From the NCBI GenBank assembly GCA_030530775.1, contig JAUMUG010000003.1, forward strand, positions 248,001-312,000: 64,000 bases of DNA. The letters are read 5' to 3'. This document shows, piece by piece, positions 1 through 9,885 of the stretch (the stretch's first letter is position 1; each line of letters starts with the position of its first letter). A program made the position numbers and the translations under genes. The DNA is from Lautropia sp. (GTDB lineage Bacteria; Pseudomonadota; Gammaproteobacteria; Burkholderiales; Burkholderiaceae_E). Under the pieces are notes generated by a model. It worked only from the letters and a program-made list of their open reading frames with translations, did no database searches and was not told where the DNA came from.

Positions 1-384
1 GCGCCCGCGCTCCCGCACCCCGGAACGAGGCAGCACATCGCCGCACCAACTGCGTCTGAATTTCTGAGTGCTCGCTCACCCGGAGCCCTTTCATGGTCCG
101 TCCGACCATGATCCCCCGCCTGGGCCGTCACCGGAAGAAAACTTCAGCCCCCGCTACGGCGTTCCCCGGTCCGCCGGCCCCCACCATGAGCCCACTCCTG
201 TCACGCCTGATCATCGGTGCGTTTCCCCTCCGCTTCCCGGAAAGCCTCGTGATCCCGATCCCACCCACCCCGATTGCCGGGTCGTACTGCATCGATCGGA
301 GCAGTGACATTTCCGTCCTGGCATACCCACTCCGGCAACAGGCGATACGACGAGTCCGAACGAACGACGAAGTCTTCTTCTTTC
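1..384. other. Non-coding left edge, no convincing gene
   Basis: Several overlapping open frames exist on both strands, as expected at this GC content. None shows a recognisable domain, a Shine-Dalgarno sequence or a credible composition. I see no RNA gene or repeat here. The stretch ends at the tRNA-Cys promoter. Confidence 0.5.
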
Positions 385-413
385 TTGACAAGCCCCTGGA
401 AACTCGACAGAAT
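385..413 (+). promoter_or_regulatory. Probable sigma70 promoter of tRNA-Cys
   Basis: A perfect -35 box TTGACA lies at 385-390. It is followed by 17 bp and a -10 box CAGAAT at 408-413, which matches 4 of 6 positions. Transcription would start near 420, giving about 95 nt of 5' leader before the mature tRNA at 517. No gene other than the tRNA lies downstream on this strand. Confidence 0.5.
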
Positions 414-516
414 ACCTTTTTCCCTCGAGAGAGCGAACAGCAAACACCTGACCGACTCTTCGAAAAACGAGATCGGTCACGGCATCGACGCAGCCGATGT
501 ATTGGCCTGCACTGAT

Positions 517-590
517 GGCGGGATGGCAGAGTGGTTATGCAGCGGCCTGCAAAGCCGTGGACGCCGGTTCGATTCCGACTCCCGCCTCCA
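517..590 (+). tRNA. tRNA-Cys (anticodon GCA)
   Basis: A full cloverleaf can be folded. The acceptor arm GGCGGGA (517-523) pairs with TCCCGCC (580-586), followed by discriminator T587 and an encoded CCA at 588-590. The anticodon loop CTGCAAA contains GCA, which reads cysteine codons UGC and UGU. The T-arm carries GGTTCGATTCC. The gene stands alone, has a terminator directly after CCA, and converges on pgsA. Confidence 0.95.
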
Positions 591-615
591 ATCGACCCTA
601 TGGGTCGATTTTTTT
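591..615 (+). terminator. Rho-independent terminator of tRNA-Cys
   Basis: The stem ATCGACCC (591-598) and GGGTCGAT (602-609) encloses a 3-nt loop and runs into a T tract at 609-615. It starts at the base after the tRNA CCA. The last codons and the TAG stop of the convergent pgsA gene lie inside this hairpin, so the same DNA serves two functions. Confidence 0.9.
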
Positions 616-1188
616 ATGATCCTGGGCCTGCAGCTGCGGCCAGGCCTGCTTCAGGTAATAGACCATCGACACAAAGGTCAGCACGGCCGCGATGGTGATC
701 ATCCAGGTTCCCAGACGATGGCTGTCGATCGAACCGAACAGACGATCATCGTAGAGCAGCAGCGGGATCGCGATCATCTGAGTGGCGGTCTTGACCTTGC
801 CCATCCAATTGACGGCCACGCTGCTGCGGGCGCCGATGCTGGCCATCCATTCGCGCAACGCCGAGATGGTGATTTCACGGCCGATGATGATGACGGCGAT
901 GCCGGACCCGATACGGTCCAGATCGAGCAGCATCACCAGCGTGACGCAAACGAGCAGCTTGTCGGCCACTGGATCGAGAAAGGCGCCCATCTGGGTCTGC
1001 TGCTTGAGCCGCCGTGCCAGCCAACCATCCAGCCAATCGGTGACGGCCGCCAGAACGAACAGAATGGTGGCCGCCAGATTGCGACCGTGCTGTGCCCACC
1101 CATCCCAGGGCAATGCAAAGATGAGCACCATCAGCGGAATGGCGAGAATGCGCTGCCAGGTCAGTAGATTGGGCAGATTCAAAACCAT
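598..1188 (-). CDS. pgsA: CDP-diacylglycerol-glycerol-3-phosphate 3-phosphatidyltransferase
   Basis: PgsA makes phosphatidylglycerol phosphate from CDP-diacylglycerol and glycerol-3-phosphate, the committed step to phosphatidylglycerol in the inner membrane. The CDP-alcohol phosphotransferase signature is complete: D-x2-DG-x2-AR-x8-G-x3-D-x3-D, visible as DWLDGWLARR followed by GAFLDPVADK. Several hydrophobic segments flank it. I chose the ATG at 1188 (MVLNLPNLLTWQRI), because family members begin this way and the 196-residue length then fits. An in-frame ATG at 1215 is possible, and neither start has a good Shine-Dalgarno. The gene lies 634 bp downstream of uvrC in the same orientation. Confidence 0.93.
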   Translation of the reverse strand: MVLNLPNLLTWQRILAIPLMVLIFALPWDGWAQHGRNLAATILFVLAAVTDWLDGWLARRLKQQTQMGAFLDPVADKLLVCVTLVMLLDLDRIGSGIAVIIIGREITISALREWMASIGARSSVAVNWMGKVKTATQMIAIPLLLYDDRLFGSIDSHRLGTWMITIAAVLTFVSMVYYLKQAWPQLQAQDHKKIDP

Positions 1189-1822
1189 GATGCGATGCGA
1201 GGGGACAAAGCCCATCTCGGTTTCAGATTGAACACGGCAGGCAGCATGCGTCGGGCTCGTGATCCGATGCGGGGGGCGGACACATTGCCCACGCTGCAGA
1301 AAAGCCTGCTGATGTGCGGGCTCCAGAAGCTCGTGCATTCGATACAGGCAACGCCCTTGACCCAGTGCCAGGACCAGGGCCAGGGCCAGTGCCAGTGCCA
1401 GGACCAGAGTCAGGCTTCATATCTTCATATGCAACAAATTTCTGCAACTGCACACCGGACCCGTCGCCAGGCGGGGCTCGAAAAAACACACCAGCGCTTT
1501 CCGACAAACATAATGCTATCAGCCGGCAGCCGTCTTTATGCTCGTCTGCCAACTGCGATCCATCGAAAAACGCTGGCAGACGACATCATGTCACACGAAG
1601 CGCCACACGCCAAATGCAGCGTCCGCCCGAGGGACGGAACACCGACGCCATGCGTCTCCGGGATCCGGGACGGGCGGTTTGCGGCTGGCCGGAGTGATGA
1701 GACGGGTAATGGGTGAAGGACAGCCGATGAATGAGAAACGGCGAGCAACGAACGATAGGCCGATTTGCATGATTGCCGTGCACCACGGCCGCCGGGAAAT
1801 CATCCGTCGCAAAAAAAGCCGA
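1189..1822. other. 634-bp gap between uvrC and pgsA
   Basis: No credible gene was seen. The stretch contains the CCAGNN hexamer repeat at 1361-1413 and a run of seven A residues at 1811-1817, which is seven U residues just after the uvrC stop on the minus strand. No strong hairpin precedes that run, so I do not call a terminator. A pgsA promoter is expected here, but I cannot point to one. Confidence 0.4.
1361..1413. repeat. Degenerate CCAGNN hexamer tandem repeat
   Basis: About eight consecutive six-base units of the form CCAGTG, CCAGGA or CCAGGG fill these 53 bases. In the minus-strand frame they would encode alternating Gly-Pro and Gly-Thr. No gene there is otherwise credible, so I read this as a simple-sequence repeat in intergenic DNA. 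Confidence 0.75.
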
Positions 1823-3787
1823 TCAGCGATGCAGCTGCCGATAGATGGTTTCGGCCAATGCAGGGGAAATTCCGTCGACGCTGGCCAGATCGTCGATACT
1901 GGCCGCCATGATGCCGCGCAGGCCACCGAAGCGGGCCAGCAGCCGCTGGCGGCGCTTGGCCCCGACACCGGCGATTTCCTCCAGTGTGGATGCCTTGCGG
2001 GCCTTGGCCCGCTTGGCACGCATGCCGGTGATGGCAAAACGGTGGGCCTCGTCCCGAATCTGCGCGATCAGCATCAGCGCCTGTGATTCATTGCCCAGCA
2101 CCAATGGTTCGCGCCCGTCGGCAAAGACCAGCGTCTCCAGTCCGACCTTGCGCCCTTCACCCTTGGCCACACCCACCAGCAGACGGATATCCAGCCCCAG
2201 CGACTCGAAAACTTCACGCGCCGTACCGATCTGCCCCTTGCCGCCATCGACCAGGATGATATCGGGCAGCGCTGGACCGGCAGCGGCAGCCGTCGCACCC
2301 TCGCCGTGCCGCTCGGCCCATTTGCCGTAGCGCCGTGTCAGAACCTGGCGCATGGCGGCATAATCGTCGCCGCCTTCGATCCCCTGGATGTTGAAACGCC
2401 GGTATTCCGAAGACAGCATCCCGTTGTTCTGATAGACGACACAGGATGCCTGGGTCGCCTCGCCCATGGTGTGGCTGATGTCGAAGCACTCGACCCGCAA
2501 CCGAGCCGGATCTTCGACGCTCAATCCCAGGGCTTCGATCAACGCCTCGGTACGTCGCAGTTGCGAGCCGTCGATAGCCAGCCGGCGAGTCAGCGAGATG
2601 CGGGCATTGGCCTGCGCCTGATCCAGCCAACGGCGGCGCACCTGGTGCGGCTGCTGTACCCAGACCACCGGGTGGCCCGCCTGTGCACGCAGAATGGCCA
2701 ACGATTCGGGGTCGGCCGGCAAGGCACAGATGATGACGCCGGGCACGGTTCTGTCGGCATAGTGTTGGGCCAGAAAGGCATCCAGCACGCTGGCCGGCGT
2801 GCCCTCGTCGATCGGACCGACATGGCTCGGAAAATAGGCTTTGTCGCCCAGATGGCGTCCGCCACGCACCATCGCCAGATTCAGGCAGATCTGTCCATCG
2901 GCGATCTCGATGGCAATGATGTCGGCATCGGTGTCACTGTGCGTCACCATCGCCTGTTGATGCAGCACGCCCGACAGCGCGCTGATCCGGTCGCGCAACA
3001 CCGCCGCCTCCTCGAAGCGCAGATCTTCGGCGGCCTGCTGCATGGCGTCTTCCAACTCCTGAAGAATCTCCTTGTGGCCCCCACGTAGAAAACGCACGGC
3101 CGACTGCACGTCCTGCCGGTAGTGTTCCTCGTCGATCAGCCCGACACAGGGAGCGCTGCAACGACGGATTTGATGCAGCAGGCAGGGCCGCGAACGGTTG
3201 GTGAACACCGTGTCTTCACAGCTGCGCAGATGAAAGATTTTCTGCAGCACCTGGATACCCTCGCGTACCGCCCAGGCGCTTGGGTAGGGGCCGAAGAACT
3301 GCGAACGCCGGTCAGTGCCACCCCGATAGTAAGAGACCTGCGGAAAGGTGTGTGCGCTGATCCGCAGAAATGGATACGTGGAATCGTCGCGGAACAGGAT
3401 GTTGAAGCGCGGCTTCAGCGACTTGATCAGATTGTTCTCCAGCAGCAGCGCCTCGGCCTCGGAGCCGGTGGAGGTGGTGTCGACGCATACGATGCGCGCC
3501 ACCATCTGCGCGATACGCGGGCTGGGCAGCGTCTTGTTGAAATAGGAGCGCACCCGCTTGCGCAGATCGCGCGCCTTGCCCACATACATCACCGTGCCCT
3601 GGGCATCGATCATCCGGTAGACCCCCGGCAGCGCCGGCAGAGTCTTCAAAAAGAGCTTCAGATCGGCCGGGCGTTCTTTCAGAGGGCTCGGTGCAGCCTC
3701 GGTTCCCACCGGGACGACGGTGGCGAGCGGATCCGTCGAAACTTCCGTGCCAGTCGATGCAGGATCGGGTGGAGGGGAGCTGTTCAT
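1823..3787 (-). CDS. uvrC: Excinuclease ABC subunit C
   Basis: UvrC makes both incisions in nucleotide excision repair after damage handover from UvrA and UvrB. The N-terminal GIY-YIG nuclease domain is recognisable ([18 protein letters not shown]). It is followed by the UVR motif for UvrB binding ([13 protein letters not shown]), the RNase H-like endonuclease domain ([12 protein letters not shown]) and a C-terminal double helix-hairpin-helix ([13 protein letters not shown]). At 654 residues it is slightly long because of about 40 Pro/Ser/Thr-rich residues ahead of the nuclease domain. I chose the ATG at 3787; an in-frame GTG at 3805 is an alternative. It lies 193 bp downstream of nagZ. Confidence 0.96.
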   Translation of the reverse strand: MNSSPPPDPASTGTEVSTDPLATVVPVGTEAAPSPLKERPADLKLFLKTLPALPGVYRMIDAQGTVMYVGKARDLRKRVRSYFNKTLPSPRIAQMVARIVCVDTTSTGSEAEALLLENNLIKSLKPRFNILFRDDSTYPFLRISAHTFPQVSYYRGGTDRRSQFFGPYPSAWAVREGIQVLQKIFHLRSCEDTVFTNRSRPCLLHQIRRCSAPCVGLIDEEHYRQDVQSAVRFLRGGHKEILQELEDAMQQAAEDLRFEEAAVLRDRISALSGVLHQQAMVTHSDTDADIIAIEIADGQICLNLAMVRGGRHLGDKAYFPSHVGPIDEGTPASVLDAFLAQHYADRTVPGVIICALPADPESLAILRAQAGHPVVWVQQPHQVRRRWLDQAQANARISLTRRLAIDGSQLRRTEALIEALGLSVEDPARLRVECFDISHTMGEATQASCVVYQNNGMLSSEYRRFNIQGIEGGDDYAAMRQVLTRRYGKWAERHGEGATAAAAGPALPDIILVDGGKGQIGTAREVFESLGLDIRLLVGVAKGEGRKVGLETLVFADGREPLVLGNESQALMLIAQIRDEAHRFAITGMRAKRAKARKASTLEEIAGVGAKRRQRLLARFGGLRGIMAASIDDLASVDGISPALAETIYRQLHR

Positions 3788-3980
3788 TGGGGGTTGGATA
3801 CGCACATGGGGATGGGCACACGACGCAGACCGCTCCAGAAGCCCCCTTTGGCACCGCCATCGCCGCCGTCATGGGAAAAAACGGATTCGAGATGCCGGTG
3901 TCGCCTCTTTTCGGTCGTTGCTTTCTGCACAGCCCAAACCTCGGGGATGGCCGACATTGCGCCATTCCCTGTCCACCGGC

Positions 3981-5087
3981 CTACGGCCGGGCCTCGCGCG
4001 GGCGCAGGGCCATCAGGCGGCGCTGCAGGTTGCGGTTGACCGGCGGCTTCAGGGTGGCCAGCAGCCGATCGGCCAGATCGGGTCGATTGCAAACCAATAC
4101 CATATCACAGCCGGCCTTCAGCGCCGCGCTGGCCCGCGCCGTGATATCACCGGCGACGGTGGCTGCCTCCATCGTCAGATCGTCCGAAAAGATCAACCCG
4201 TCGAAGCCGAGCTGCTTGCGTAGCACCGACCGCAGCCAGCGCCTTGAAAAACCGGCCGGATGGCTGTCGACCCTGGAATAGATGACGTGCGCCGGCATCA
4301 CGGCGGTCAGCGTCTTGTCCAACCACCGATACGGCGCCGCATCGGCAGCCAGGATTTCCTTCAGACTGCGCTCGTCGACCGGCATCGCCACATGCGAATC
4401 GGCGTCGGCGAAACCATGCCCCGGAAAATGCTTGGCGCAGTTGGCCATGCCGGCCAACAGCAGCCCATGGGTCAGACAGCGCGCCAGCATCGCCACCACG
4501 CGCGGATCCCAGTGGAGAGCGCGATCGCCGATCACCCGGGAATGGCCATAGTCCAAATCCAGCACGGGGGTGAAGCTGAGGTCCACACCCGCCTGCCGCA
4601 GTTCGCTGCCGATCCGATAGCCGATATCGGTGGCTTCGCAGCAGGCGCCCAGCACATCGCGGTCCCAGTGCTCGCCCAGGATGCGCATGGCCGGGATCGC
4701 GGTGAAACCCTTACGAAAGCGCTGCACCCGCCCACCCTCATGATCGACCGCCACCAGCAGCGAGGGGCTGCGGGCCGCGTGGATTTCATCGGTGAGTGCG
4801 CGCAACTGCCCGGGCGACCGATAGTTGCGGGCGAACAGAATGACGCCACCCACCAGCGGATGCTGCAGCCGCTGCCGCTCGGCTTCAGTCAGACGACAAC
4901 CTTCGACATCGACGATGACCGGCCCCCAGGAGCAGGGTTCAGACGGTTCACTCGGATGATTACGTGTACGCTGACGACGGATGCCGCTCTGTTTCATCGC
5001 ACCGGCATTTTTCATTCCAGCTTTCATGCCGCCCCGGGGGCTTTGCCCGAACGTACCGCCAGCCACTGGATGGCGACCGGAGCTCAT
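3981..5087 (-). CDS. nagZ: Beta-N-acetylhexosaminidase (GH3), wall recycling
   Basis: NagZ removes N-acetylglucosamine from 1,6-anhydro muropeptides in the cytoplasm during peptidoglycan recycling. The GH3 signature KHFPGHG, followed by the D and H of the flexible catalytic loop (FADADSH), is intact, as are [12 protein letters not shown] and FSDDLTM. The ATG overlaps the pdxJ stop as ATGA (5084-5087), which supports this start. The protein then carries about 50 basic, low-complexity residues before the usual beginning near [10 protein letters not shown], where most relatives start directly. In related bacteria acpS normally sits between pdxJ and nagZ; here it is absent. Confidence 0.94.
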   Translation of the reverse strand: MSSGRHPVAGGTFGQSPRGGMKAGMKNAGAMKQSGIRRQRTRNHPSEPSEPCSWGPVIVDVEGCRLTEAERQRLQHPLVGGVILFARNYRSPGQLRALTDEIHAARSPSLLVAVDHEGGRVQRFRKGFTAIPAMRILGEHWDRDVLGACCEATDIGYRIGSELRQAGVDLSFTPVLDLDYGHSRVIGDRALHWDPRVVAMLARCLTHGLLLAGMANCAKHFPGHGFADADSHVAMPVDERSLKEILAADAAPYRWLDKTLTAVMPAHVIYSRVDSHPAGFSRRWLRSVLRKQLGFDGLIFSDDLTMEAATVAGDITARASAALKAGCDMVLVCNRPDLADRLLATLKPPVNRNLQRRLMALRPREARP

Positions 5088-5854
5088 CGGTTGCGCTCCT
5101 GTATGGCAGCGGCGGCGGCTTCGCGGATCAACCCTTTCATGGAGGAGACGGCTTCGCGCATGCCGACGAAAACCGCCCGCGAGACGATGGCGTGACCGAT
5201 ATGCAATTCGCGGATGCCGGGCAAGGCGGCAATCGGTTGCACATTGAAATAGTTGAGACCGTGGCCCGCATTGAAGCGCATGCCGGCGTCCTGGATCGAA
5301 CGACCAGCCGCGGCGATCCTGTCCAGCTCACGCCGCACCGCGGGTGCCTGGGCATCGCGCCCTTCGCAGTGAAACGCCTCGGCATAAGGGCCGGTATGAA
5401 GTTCACAGACGGCAGCGCCCGCTCTGGCTGCTGCTTCCACCTGCCGGGGATCGGCATCGATGAAAACGCTGCAGGTGATGCCGCTGTCGGCCAGCCTTTC
5501 GATGGCATCGGTGATGGCAGCCTGCTGCGAAAGGATGTCGAGGCCGCCTTCGGTAGTGATCTCGTGCCGCCCTTCGGGAACGAACATCGCCATTTCCGGA
5601 CGCAACTCGAGGGCCACCGCAATCATCTCGGGCGTGGCCGCCATTTCGAGATTCAGCTTGATCTGGGTCTGCTGGCGCAGCCGGCGCACGTCCTCGTCCT
5701 GAATGTGCCGACGGTCTTCGCGCAGGTGCACGGTAATACCATCGGCACCACCCAGATGCGCTTCGACGGCCGCCCAGACCGGATCGGGTTCATAGGTGCG
5801 GCGAGCCTGCCGGATGGTTGCCACGTGATCGATGTTGACGCCGAGTTCTATCAT
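5084..5854 (-). CDS. pdxJ: Pyridoxine 5'-phosphate synthase
   Basis: PdxJ condenses 3-amino-2-oxopropyl phosphate with 1-deoxyxylulose 5-phosphate, the last ring-forming step of de novo vitamin B6 synthesis. The sequence opens with the canonical [19 protein letters not shown] and keeps the TIM-barrel motifs [20 protein letters not shown] and [10 protein letters not shown]. The length of 256 residues is typical. The ATG at 5854 is chosen by conservation; a longer in-frame extension upstream is not conserved. About 210 bp separate it from recO, so it may have its own promoter. Its stop overlaps nagZ by 4 bp. Confidence 0.96.
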   Translation of the reverse strand: MIELGVNIDHVATIRQARRTYEPDPVWAAVEAHLGGADGITVHLREDRRHIQDEDVRRLRQQTQIKLNLEMAATPEMIAVALELRPEMAMFVPEGRHEITTEGGLDILSQQAAITDAIERLADSGITCSVFIDADPRQVEAAARAGAAVCELHTGPYAEAFHCEGRDAQAPAVRRELDRIAAAGRSIQDAGMRFNAGHGLNYFNVQPIAALPGIRELHIGHAIVSRAVFVGMREAVSSMKGLIREAAAAAIQERNR

Positions 5855-6065
5855 GAATGTTGACGGCCAAAAAAGAGAAAAGAGTCTGCAAACCAGAGAG
5901 TGGATACCCTCGTTCCCGGCTTGCCCGACTGAAGTCGAAAACAACCGGAGCCCGAACACGGTGGACTCCGGCCGCGTGCCGGAAATGGGCTGTCGTCACC
6001 GTGCCGGCCCGAACGATCGAGCATCCATCGCCTTCATCCGATGCACAGGCTTCAGACTCGACACA

Positions 6066-6764
6066 CTATAGCCGTTGCAAGTCCATCAGGATGCGCCGGG
6101 TGTTCAGCGAGGCACCTTCGAGCGGGGTGCCGAGCACCTGCCGCGACAGACGCTTGGCCTGCTGCAGCACACCGGGCTGATCATAACGCCCGGCTGCGAT
6201 ATGTTGAATAGCCTGGCCACTGAAACAACTGTTGTCGGGCAGCTCGACCGGCACCCACAGGCCGTCATCCAACCGATAGGCACGTGCCGGATCCAGCGGC
6301 CGACCCCGATGATCGGCGCTCAAATCCGGCGCATAGCCGATTTCCTTCAGCAGCAACCACTCGAATCGGCGCAGAATACGCTCGTCGGCCCCCTGCCCCC
6401 CCAGGCTTTCCAGTGCCTCGAAATAAGCGTCGAACAGGCGTGGATGCGGGTCTTCACGCGCCACCAGGCGGATCAGCAGCTCATTCAGGTAAAAGCCGAA
6501 CAGCAAGGCCCGGCCTGCCGGAACCGCCAGGCCACCCTGCCATTCGGCGTGCGTCAGCGTGCGCAACTCGCTGCGGCCCGCCAGCCGGAACAGCACCGGC
6601 TGAAACTGCAGGAGTACCGGCCGCAGCGCCGACAGCGGCCGGCGGGCACCTTTGGCCACGACCGAGATGCGACCACGCTCGCGCAGAAACAGCTCGACGA
6701 TCAGGCTGGTTTCTTTGTACGGATGACTATGCAGGACGAAGCCCAGCTCATCATTCATAGCCAT
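6066..6764 (-). CDS. recO: DNA repair protein RecO
   Basis: RecO helps load RecA on SSB-coated gapped DNA in the RecFOR pathway. The N-terminal OB-fold pattern DELGFVLHSHPYKETSLIVEL, read without its last residue, and the following RGRISVVAKGARRP are typical, as is the helical C-terminal domain. The four-Cys zinc motif of some RecO proteins is not visible. The start is uncertain between ATG codons at 6785, 6764 and 6758; I chose 6764 from the family N-terminus. The gene overlaps the end of era by about 14 bp, which suggests translational coupling. Confidence 0.92.
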   Translation of the reverse strand: MAMNDELGFVLHSHPYKETSLIVELFLRERGRISVVAKGARRPLSALRPVLLQFQPVLFRLAGRSELRTLTHAEWQGGLAVPAGRALLFGFYLNELLIRLVAREDPHPRLFDAYFEALESLGGQGADERILRRFEWLLLKEIGYAPDLSADHRGRPLDPARAYRLDDGLWVPVELPDNSCFSGQAIQHIAAGRYDQPGVLQQAKRLSRQVLGTPLEGASLNTRRILMDLQRL

Positions 6765-7650
6765 AGCTGCGCAGATGGGCATCATCCTTCGACCAGCCGC
6801 CGCGCACCTGCACCCACAGCGTCAAAAATACTTTGCCATCGAACATTTTTTCCATATCTACCCGCGCTTCGCTGGCAATGCGCTTGATACGCTCACCACG
6901 CCGGCCGAGGATGATCGGTTTATGGGCGCGCCGCTCGACGATGATGGTGGCGGCGATATGGCGGACGTTTTCGACCAGCTCGAAGCGGTCGATGAGGACG
7001 GTGCTTTCGTAGGGCAGTTCCTCGCCCAACAGGCGGAAGATTTTTTCGCGGACGATTTCGGCGGCAAAGAAGCGCTCGGGCCGATCGGTCAGCGTGTTCT
7101 CATCATAGATCGCCTCGCTTTCGGGCAGGTTCTGGATGATGGCATCGATCAGCGCATCGGTCCCCTGCCCGTTGCGTGCCGACAGCGGCACGATGGCTGC
7201 CAGCTCGGGATGGGCCTCGTGCAGCCGGGCGATCAGCGGAAGCACCTCATTGACCGAATGCAGACGATCGATCTTGTTGAGCGCCACCACCACCGGTGTG
7301 CTTTTCGGAATCCACGGCAGAATCTGCTCATCGTTGCCGCCCCATTTGCCGGCCTCGGTCACCAGTACCACCACATCGGCCTGCTGCCCGACCGACTGAG
7401 CCGACCGGTTCAGAATCCTGTTCAACGGATTCATCCGCTGTGTCTGATAGCCGGGCGAATCGATGAGTACCAGCTGTGCATCGGGCCGGCTGAGCACGCC
7501 CAGAATCTGGTGACGTGTGGTCTGCGCCCGATCGGCCGTGATCGACAGCGACTGACCGACCAGCTGGTTCAACAGCGTCGATTTGCCGGTATTGGGACGG
7601 CCGACCAGAGCGACATGGCCACAGCGAAAAGCAGGAAAATCAGATGACAT
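6751..7650 (-). CDS. era: GTPase Era
   Basis: Era is an essential GTPase that binds 16S rRNA and assists maturation of the 30S subunit. The G motifs are clear: G1 GRPNTGKS, G2 in the TTRHQ loop, G3 DSPG, G4 NKID and G5 SARNG. A C-terminal KH domain carries GRRGERIKRIASEARVDMEK. The length is 299 residues. The ATG at 7650 is placed just before FRCGHVALVGRPN, as in relatives. A gap of 216 bp separates it from rnc, where most relatives have tight coupling. Confidence 0.96.
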   Translation of the reverse strand: MSSDFPAFRCGHVALVGRPNTGKSTLLNQLVGQSLSITADRAQTTRHQILGVLSRPDAQLVLIDSPGYQTQRMNPLNRILNRSAQSVGQQADVVVLVTEAGKWGGNDEQILPWIPKSTPVVVALNKIDRLHSVNEVLPLIARLHEAHPELAAIVPLSARNGQGTDALIDAIIQNLPESEAIYDENTLTDRPERFFAAEIVREKIFRLLGEELPYESTVLIDRFELVENVRHIAATIIVERRAHKPIILGRRGERIKRIASEARVDMEKMFDGKVFLTLWVQVRGGWSKDDAHLRSYGYE

Positions 7651-7866
7651 GGGCGGCAATACGATGAGGCTGTTCTGTGCGCGGGGTTGAAACCGACTCG
7701 GAGATGGTATCGCGAGAAGATACAAGTCCGTGTCGCAGCTCGATGCGGCAGCAATCGCGACAATGGCAAAATACTCCCACGACCCCTGTATGACCGACTC
7801 GCAGCGTGCAACCGGACAAGCCTGTCGTCGATCGAAGCCGGATCGCAGCTCAAAGCGCTGCCTGGT

Positions 7867-8577
7867 TCACTTGCGGGACATCGCCCCCGGTGTCAGCAGC
7901 GTATCGAGGGCGAACCGGGCGGCGGCCTGCTCGGCTTTGCGACGGCTGTCGCCGCTGCCCCTGAAACTCTGACGGGGCTTCTGGAGCACACATTCCACCT
8001 CGAAACGCTGATGGTGTGCCTGACCATGGGTGGCGACGACCTGATAGCTCGGCAGGGGCAAGTGGCGGCCCTGCAGGAACTCCTGCAGGCGGGTCTTGGC
8101 ATCCTTGCCCAGCTCGGCTGGATCGGTGCTGGCCAGCAGCGGCTCGTACAGTCTGACGATGACGGCAGCGGCAGACTCGAAACCGGCTTCGAGATAGATC
8201 GCGCCCAACAGTGCCTCGACTGCATCCGCCAGAATCGAGGGGCGGCTGGTACCACCGCTACGACGCTCACCCTCGCCCAGCACCAGCGCCTCGGACAGGG
8301 ACAGATTCTGGCTGATCTCGAACAGCGGCTGCTGTTTGACCAGGTTGGCCCGCAGTCGTGACAGCTCCCCTTCACTGAAGTCGGCATAACGCGCATACAG
8401 CATCGCCGCCACGGCGCAGTTCAGCACGCTGTCACCCAGAAACTCGAGCCGCTCGTTGTGCGCACGGCCGTGACTGCGGTGCGTCAGCGCCTGGATCAGC
8501 AGTGCCTCGGACTGGAAACGATAGCCCAGCCGGGTCTGCAGACGGTCACGGATGGCTGCGTGTGCTGCGGCTGTCAT
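7867..8577 (-). CDS. rnc: Ribonuclease III
   Basis: RNase III cleaves double-stranded RNA in rRNA precursors and many mRNAs. The catalytic signature [12 protein letters not shown] is intact, and the second acidic cluster follows ([13 protein letters not shown]). A C-terminal double-stranded RNA-binding domain ends in [14 protein letters not shown]. The start is well supported: AGGAGA lies about 6 bases upstream of the ATG at 8577. The length of 236 residues is typical. It sits 22 bp after the DUF4845 gene and probably shares the lepB-DUF4845-rnc transcript. Confidence 0.96.
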   Translation of the reverse strand: MTAAAHAAIRDRLQTRLGYRFQSEALLIQALTHRSHGRAHNERLEFLGDSVLNCAVAAMLYARYADFSEGELSRLRANLVKQQPLFEISQNLSLSEALVLGEGERRSGGTSRPSILADAVEALLGAIYLEAGFESAAAVIVRLYEPLLASTDPAELGKDAKTRLQEFLQGRHLPLPSYQVVATHGQAHHQRFEVECVLQKPRQSFRGSGDSRRKAEQAAARFALDTLLTPGAMSRK

Positions 8578-8599
8578 CTTTCTCCTGCACGGACTTCGA

Positions 8600-8980
8600 T
8601 CATCTGGCGCCGGCATCGCCCTGGTAATCGATGACCAGGCTGACCGGCCCGAACAGCGGAATGCGCTTCTCATAGGCAAAGGATACCTGCGTCAGTCCGT
8701 TGGGGCGCTTCTCGATCAGCAAATCCTTGCCACTGATGGCGCTGAAATCATCGATGCTCTGCGAACGGTCGAAAGCGCTGCGAATCGCATCGGGGTTGCC
8801 GCTGGACGCACTGACGGCGCGGACCAGCGCTTTCTTGATGTTCTGATACTCGACGAAAGTCGGGACGATCCGCATCCCCACCAAAGCCAGGAAAGCCACC
8901 ACGATGGCGGCCAGCAGCAGGCCGGTCAGCGTGAGGCCGCGCTGACGTTCGGAAGACGAAGTCTGAACGAGAAGGTTCAT
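8600..8980 (-). CDS. DUF4845 family single-pass membrane protein
   Basis: A small protein of 126 residues with one N-terminal transmembrane helix (about residues 16-38, [19 protein letters not shown]) and a short soluble domain. It matches in length and position the DUF4845 proteins found between lepB and rnc in many betaproteobacteria and gammaproteobacteria. Their function is not established; they resemble a pseudopilin-like helix followed by a small domain. It lies 23 bp from lepB and 22 bp from rnc, so it is almost certainly co-transcribed with them. Confidence 0.85.
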   Translation of the reverse strand: MNLLVQTSSSERQRGLTLTGLLLAAIVVAFLALVGMRIVPTFVEYQNIKKALVRAVSASSGNPDAIRSAFDRSQSIDDFSAISGKDLLIEKRPNGLTQVSFAYEKRIPLFGPVSLVIDYQGDAGAR

Positions 8981-9003
8981 AAGGTTACCGTGAAGGACAG
9001 GAG

Positions 9004-9885
9004 TCAGCGGAAGCTGCCGATTCTCTGCAAATCGTTGAAATTCATCCAGATGAAAAATGCCCGACCAACCAGGTTGTTTTCGGGAACGAAGCCCCAGCTG
9101 CGGCTGTCCAGGCTGTTGTCACGGTTGTCACCCATGACGAAATAGCTCTTTTCTGGCACTTTGCAGCTCAGCTCCACCGCGTTGTAGCGGCAATGCTTCT
9201 CCATGTCCAGCCCCGGCATCGGCTTGATGACGGCCGGATTCTCCAGGTCGACCAGCAGCCGGTGCGATACATTGCCCAGGGTTTCGGAATGGCGTGGCAG
9301 ATAGCGCCCCCGCTCCGCATCGTAGTATTCACCCGCCTCGCGCAGCGGCGCTTCCTCGCCGTTGATGAAGACCCGCCCCTTGCGGATGGTGATGGTATCG
9401 CCCGGGATGCCGATCACACGTTTGATGTAATCGACCGAGGTATCGAGCGGGTACCGGAACACGACCGTATCACCACGCTGTGGCTCACCCACATCGATGA
9501 TCTTGGTATTGATGACCGGCAGGCGCACACCGTAGCTGTATTTGTTGACCAGAATCAGGTCACCGACCTGCAGCGTCGGAATCATCGAACCCGACGGAAT
9601 CTTGAAGGGCTCGAACAGGAAGGAACGCATCATGAAGACCACGAAGAGCACCGGGAAAAGCCCTGCGGTGTAGTCGAGCCAGGCAGGACGGCGATTCAGG
9701 CTTTTTTGCAGCTGATCGCGTGCCTGTTGATTGACCTTGGCGCCCCGGGCCTGCTGTTCCCGGTCCCAGGCCTGCAAGCGCTCTTCGGCCACCCGCCGGC
9801 GCCCCGGTGCCAAGACGAGCAGATCGAGCAGCCAGATGCAGAGCGTGAATGCGGTCAGAAGAAAGAGAATCAGAGGGAAATTCAT
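9004..9885 (-). CDS. lepB: Signal peptidase I
   Basis: LepB cleaves signal peptides of secreted proteins at the periplasmic face of the inner membrane. Two N-terminal membrane segments (about residues 3-27 and 75-91) bracket a basic cytoplasmic loop. The catalytic serine is S100 in PSGSMIPTL, and the general-base lysine is K155 in DYIKRVIG. The conserved box MGDNRDNSLDSR is present near the C-terminus. The length is 293 residues. No clear Shine-Dalgarno precedes the ATG. The lepA gene lies upstream, 397 bp away. Confidence 0.96.
   Translation of the reverse strand: MNFPLILFLLTAFTLCIWLLDLLVLAPGRRRVAEERLQAWDREQQARGAKVNQQARDQLQKSLNRRPAWLDYTAGLFPVLFVVFMMRSFLFEPFKIPSGSMIPTLQVGDLILVNKYSYGVRLPVINTKIIDVGEPQRGDTVVFRYPLDTSVDYIKRVIGIPGDTITIRKGRVFINGEEAPLREAGEYYDAERGRYLPRHSETLGNVSHRLLVDLENPAVIKPMPGLDMEKHCRYNAVELSCKVPEKSYFVMGDNRDNSLDSRSWGFVPENNLVGRAFFIWMNFNDLQRIGSFR

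Noticed and set aside
1-516. Several overlapping frames at the left edge
   Set aside because: No ribosome-binding sites, domains or consistent composition; likely chance frames in GC-rich DNA.
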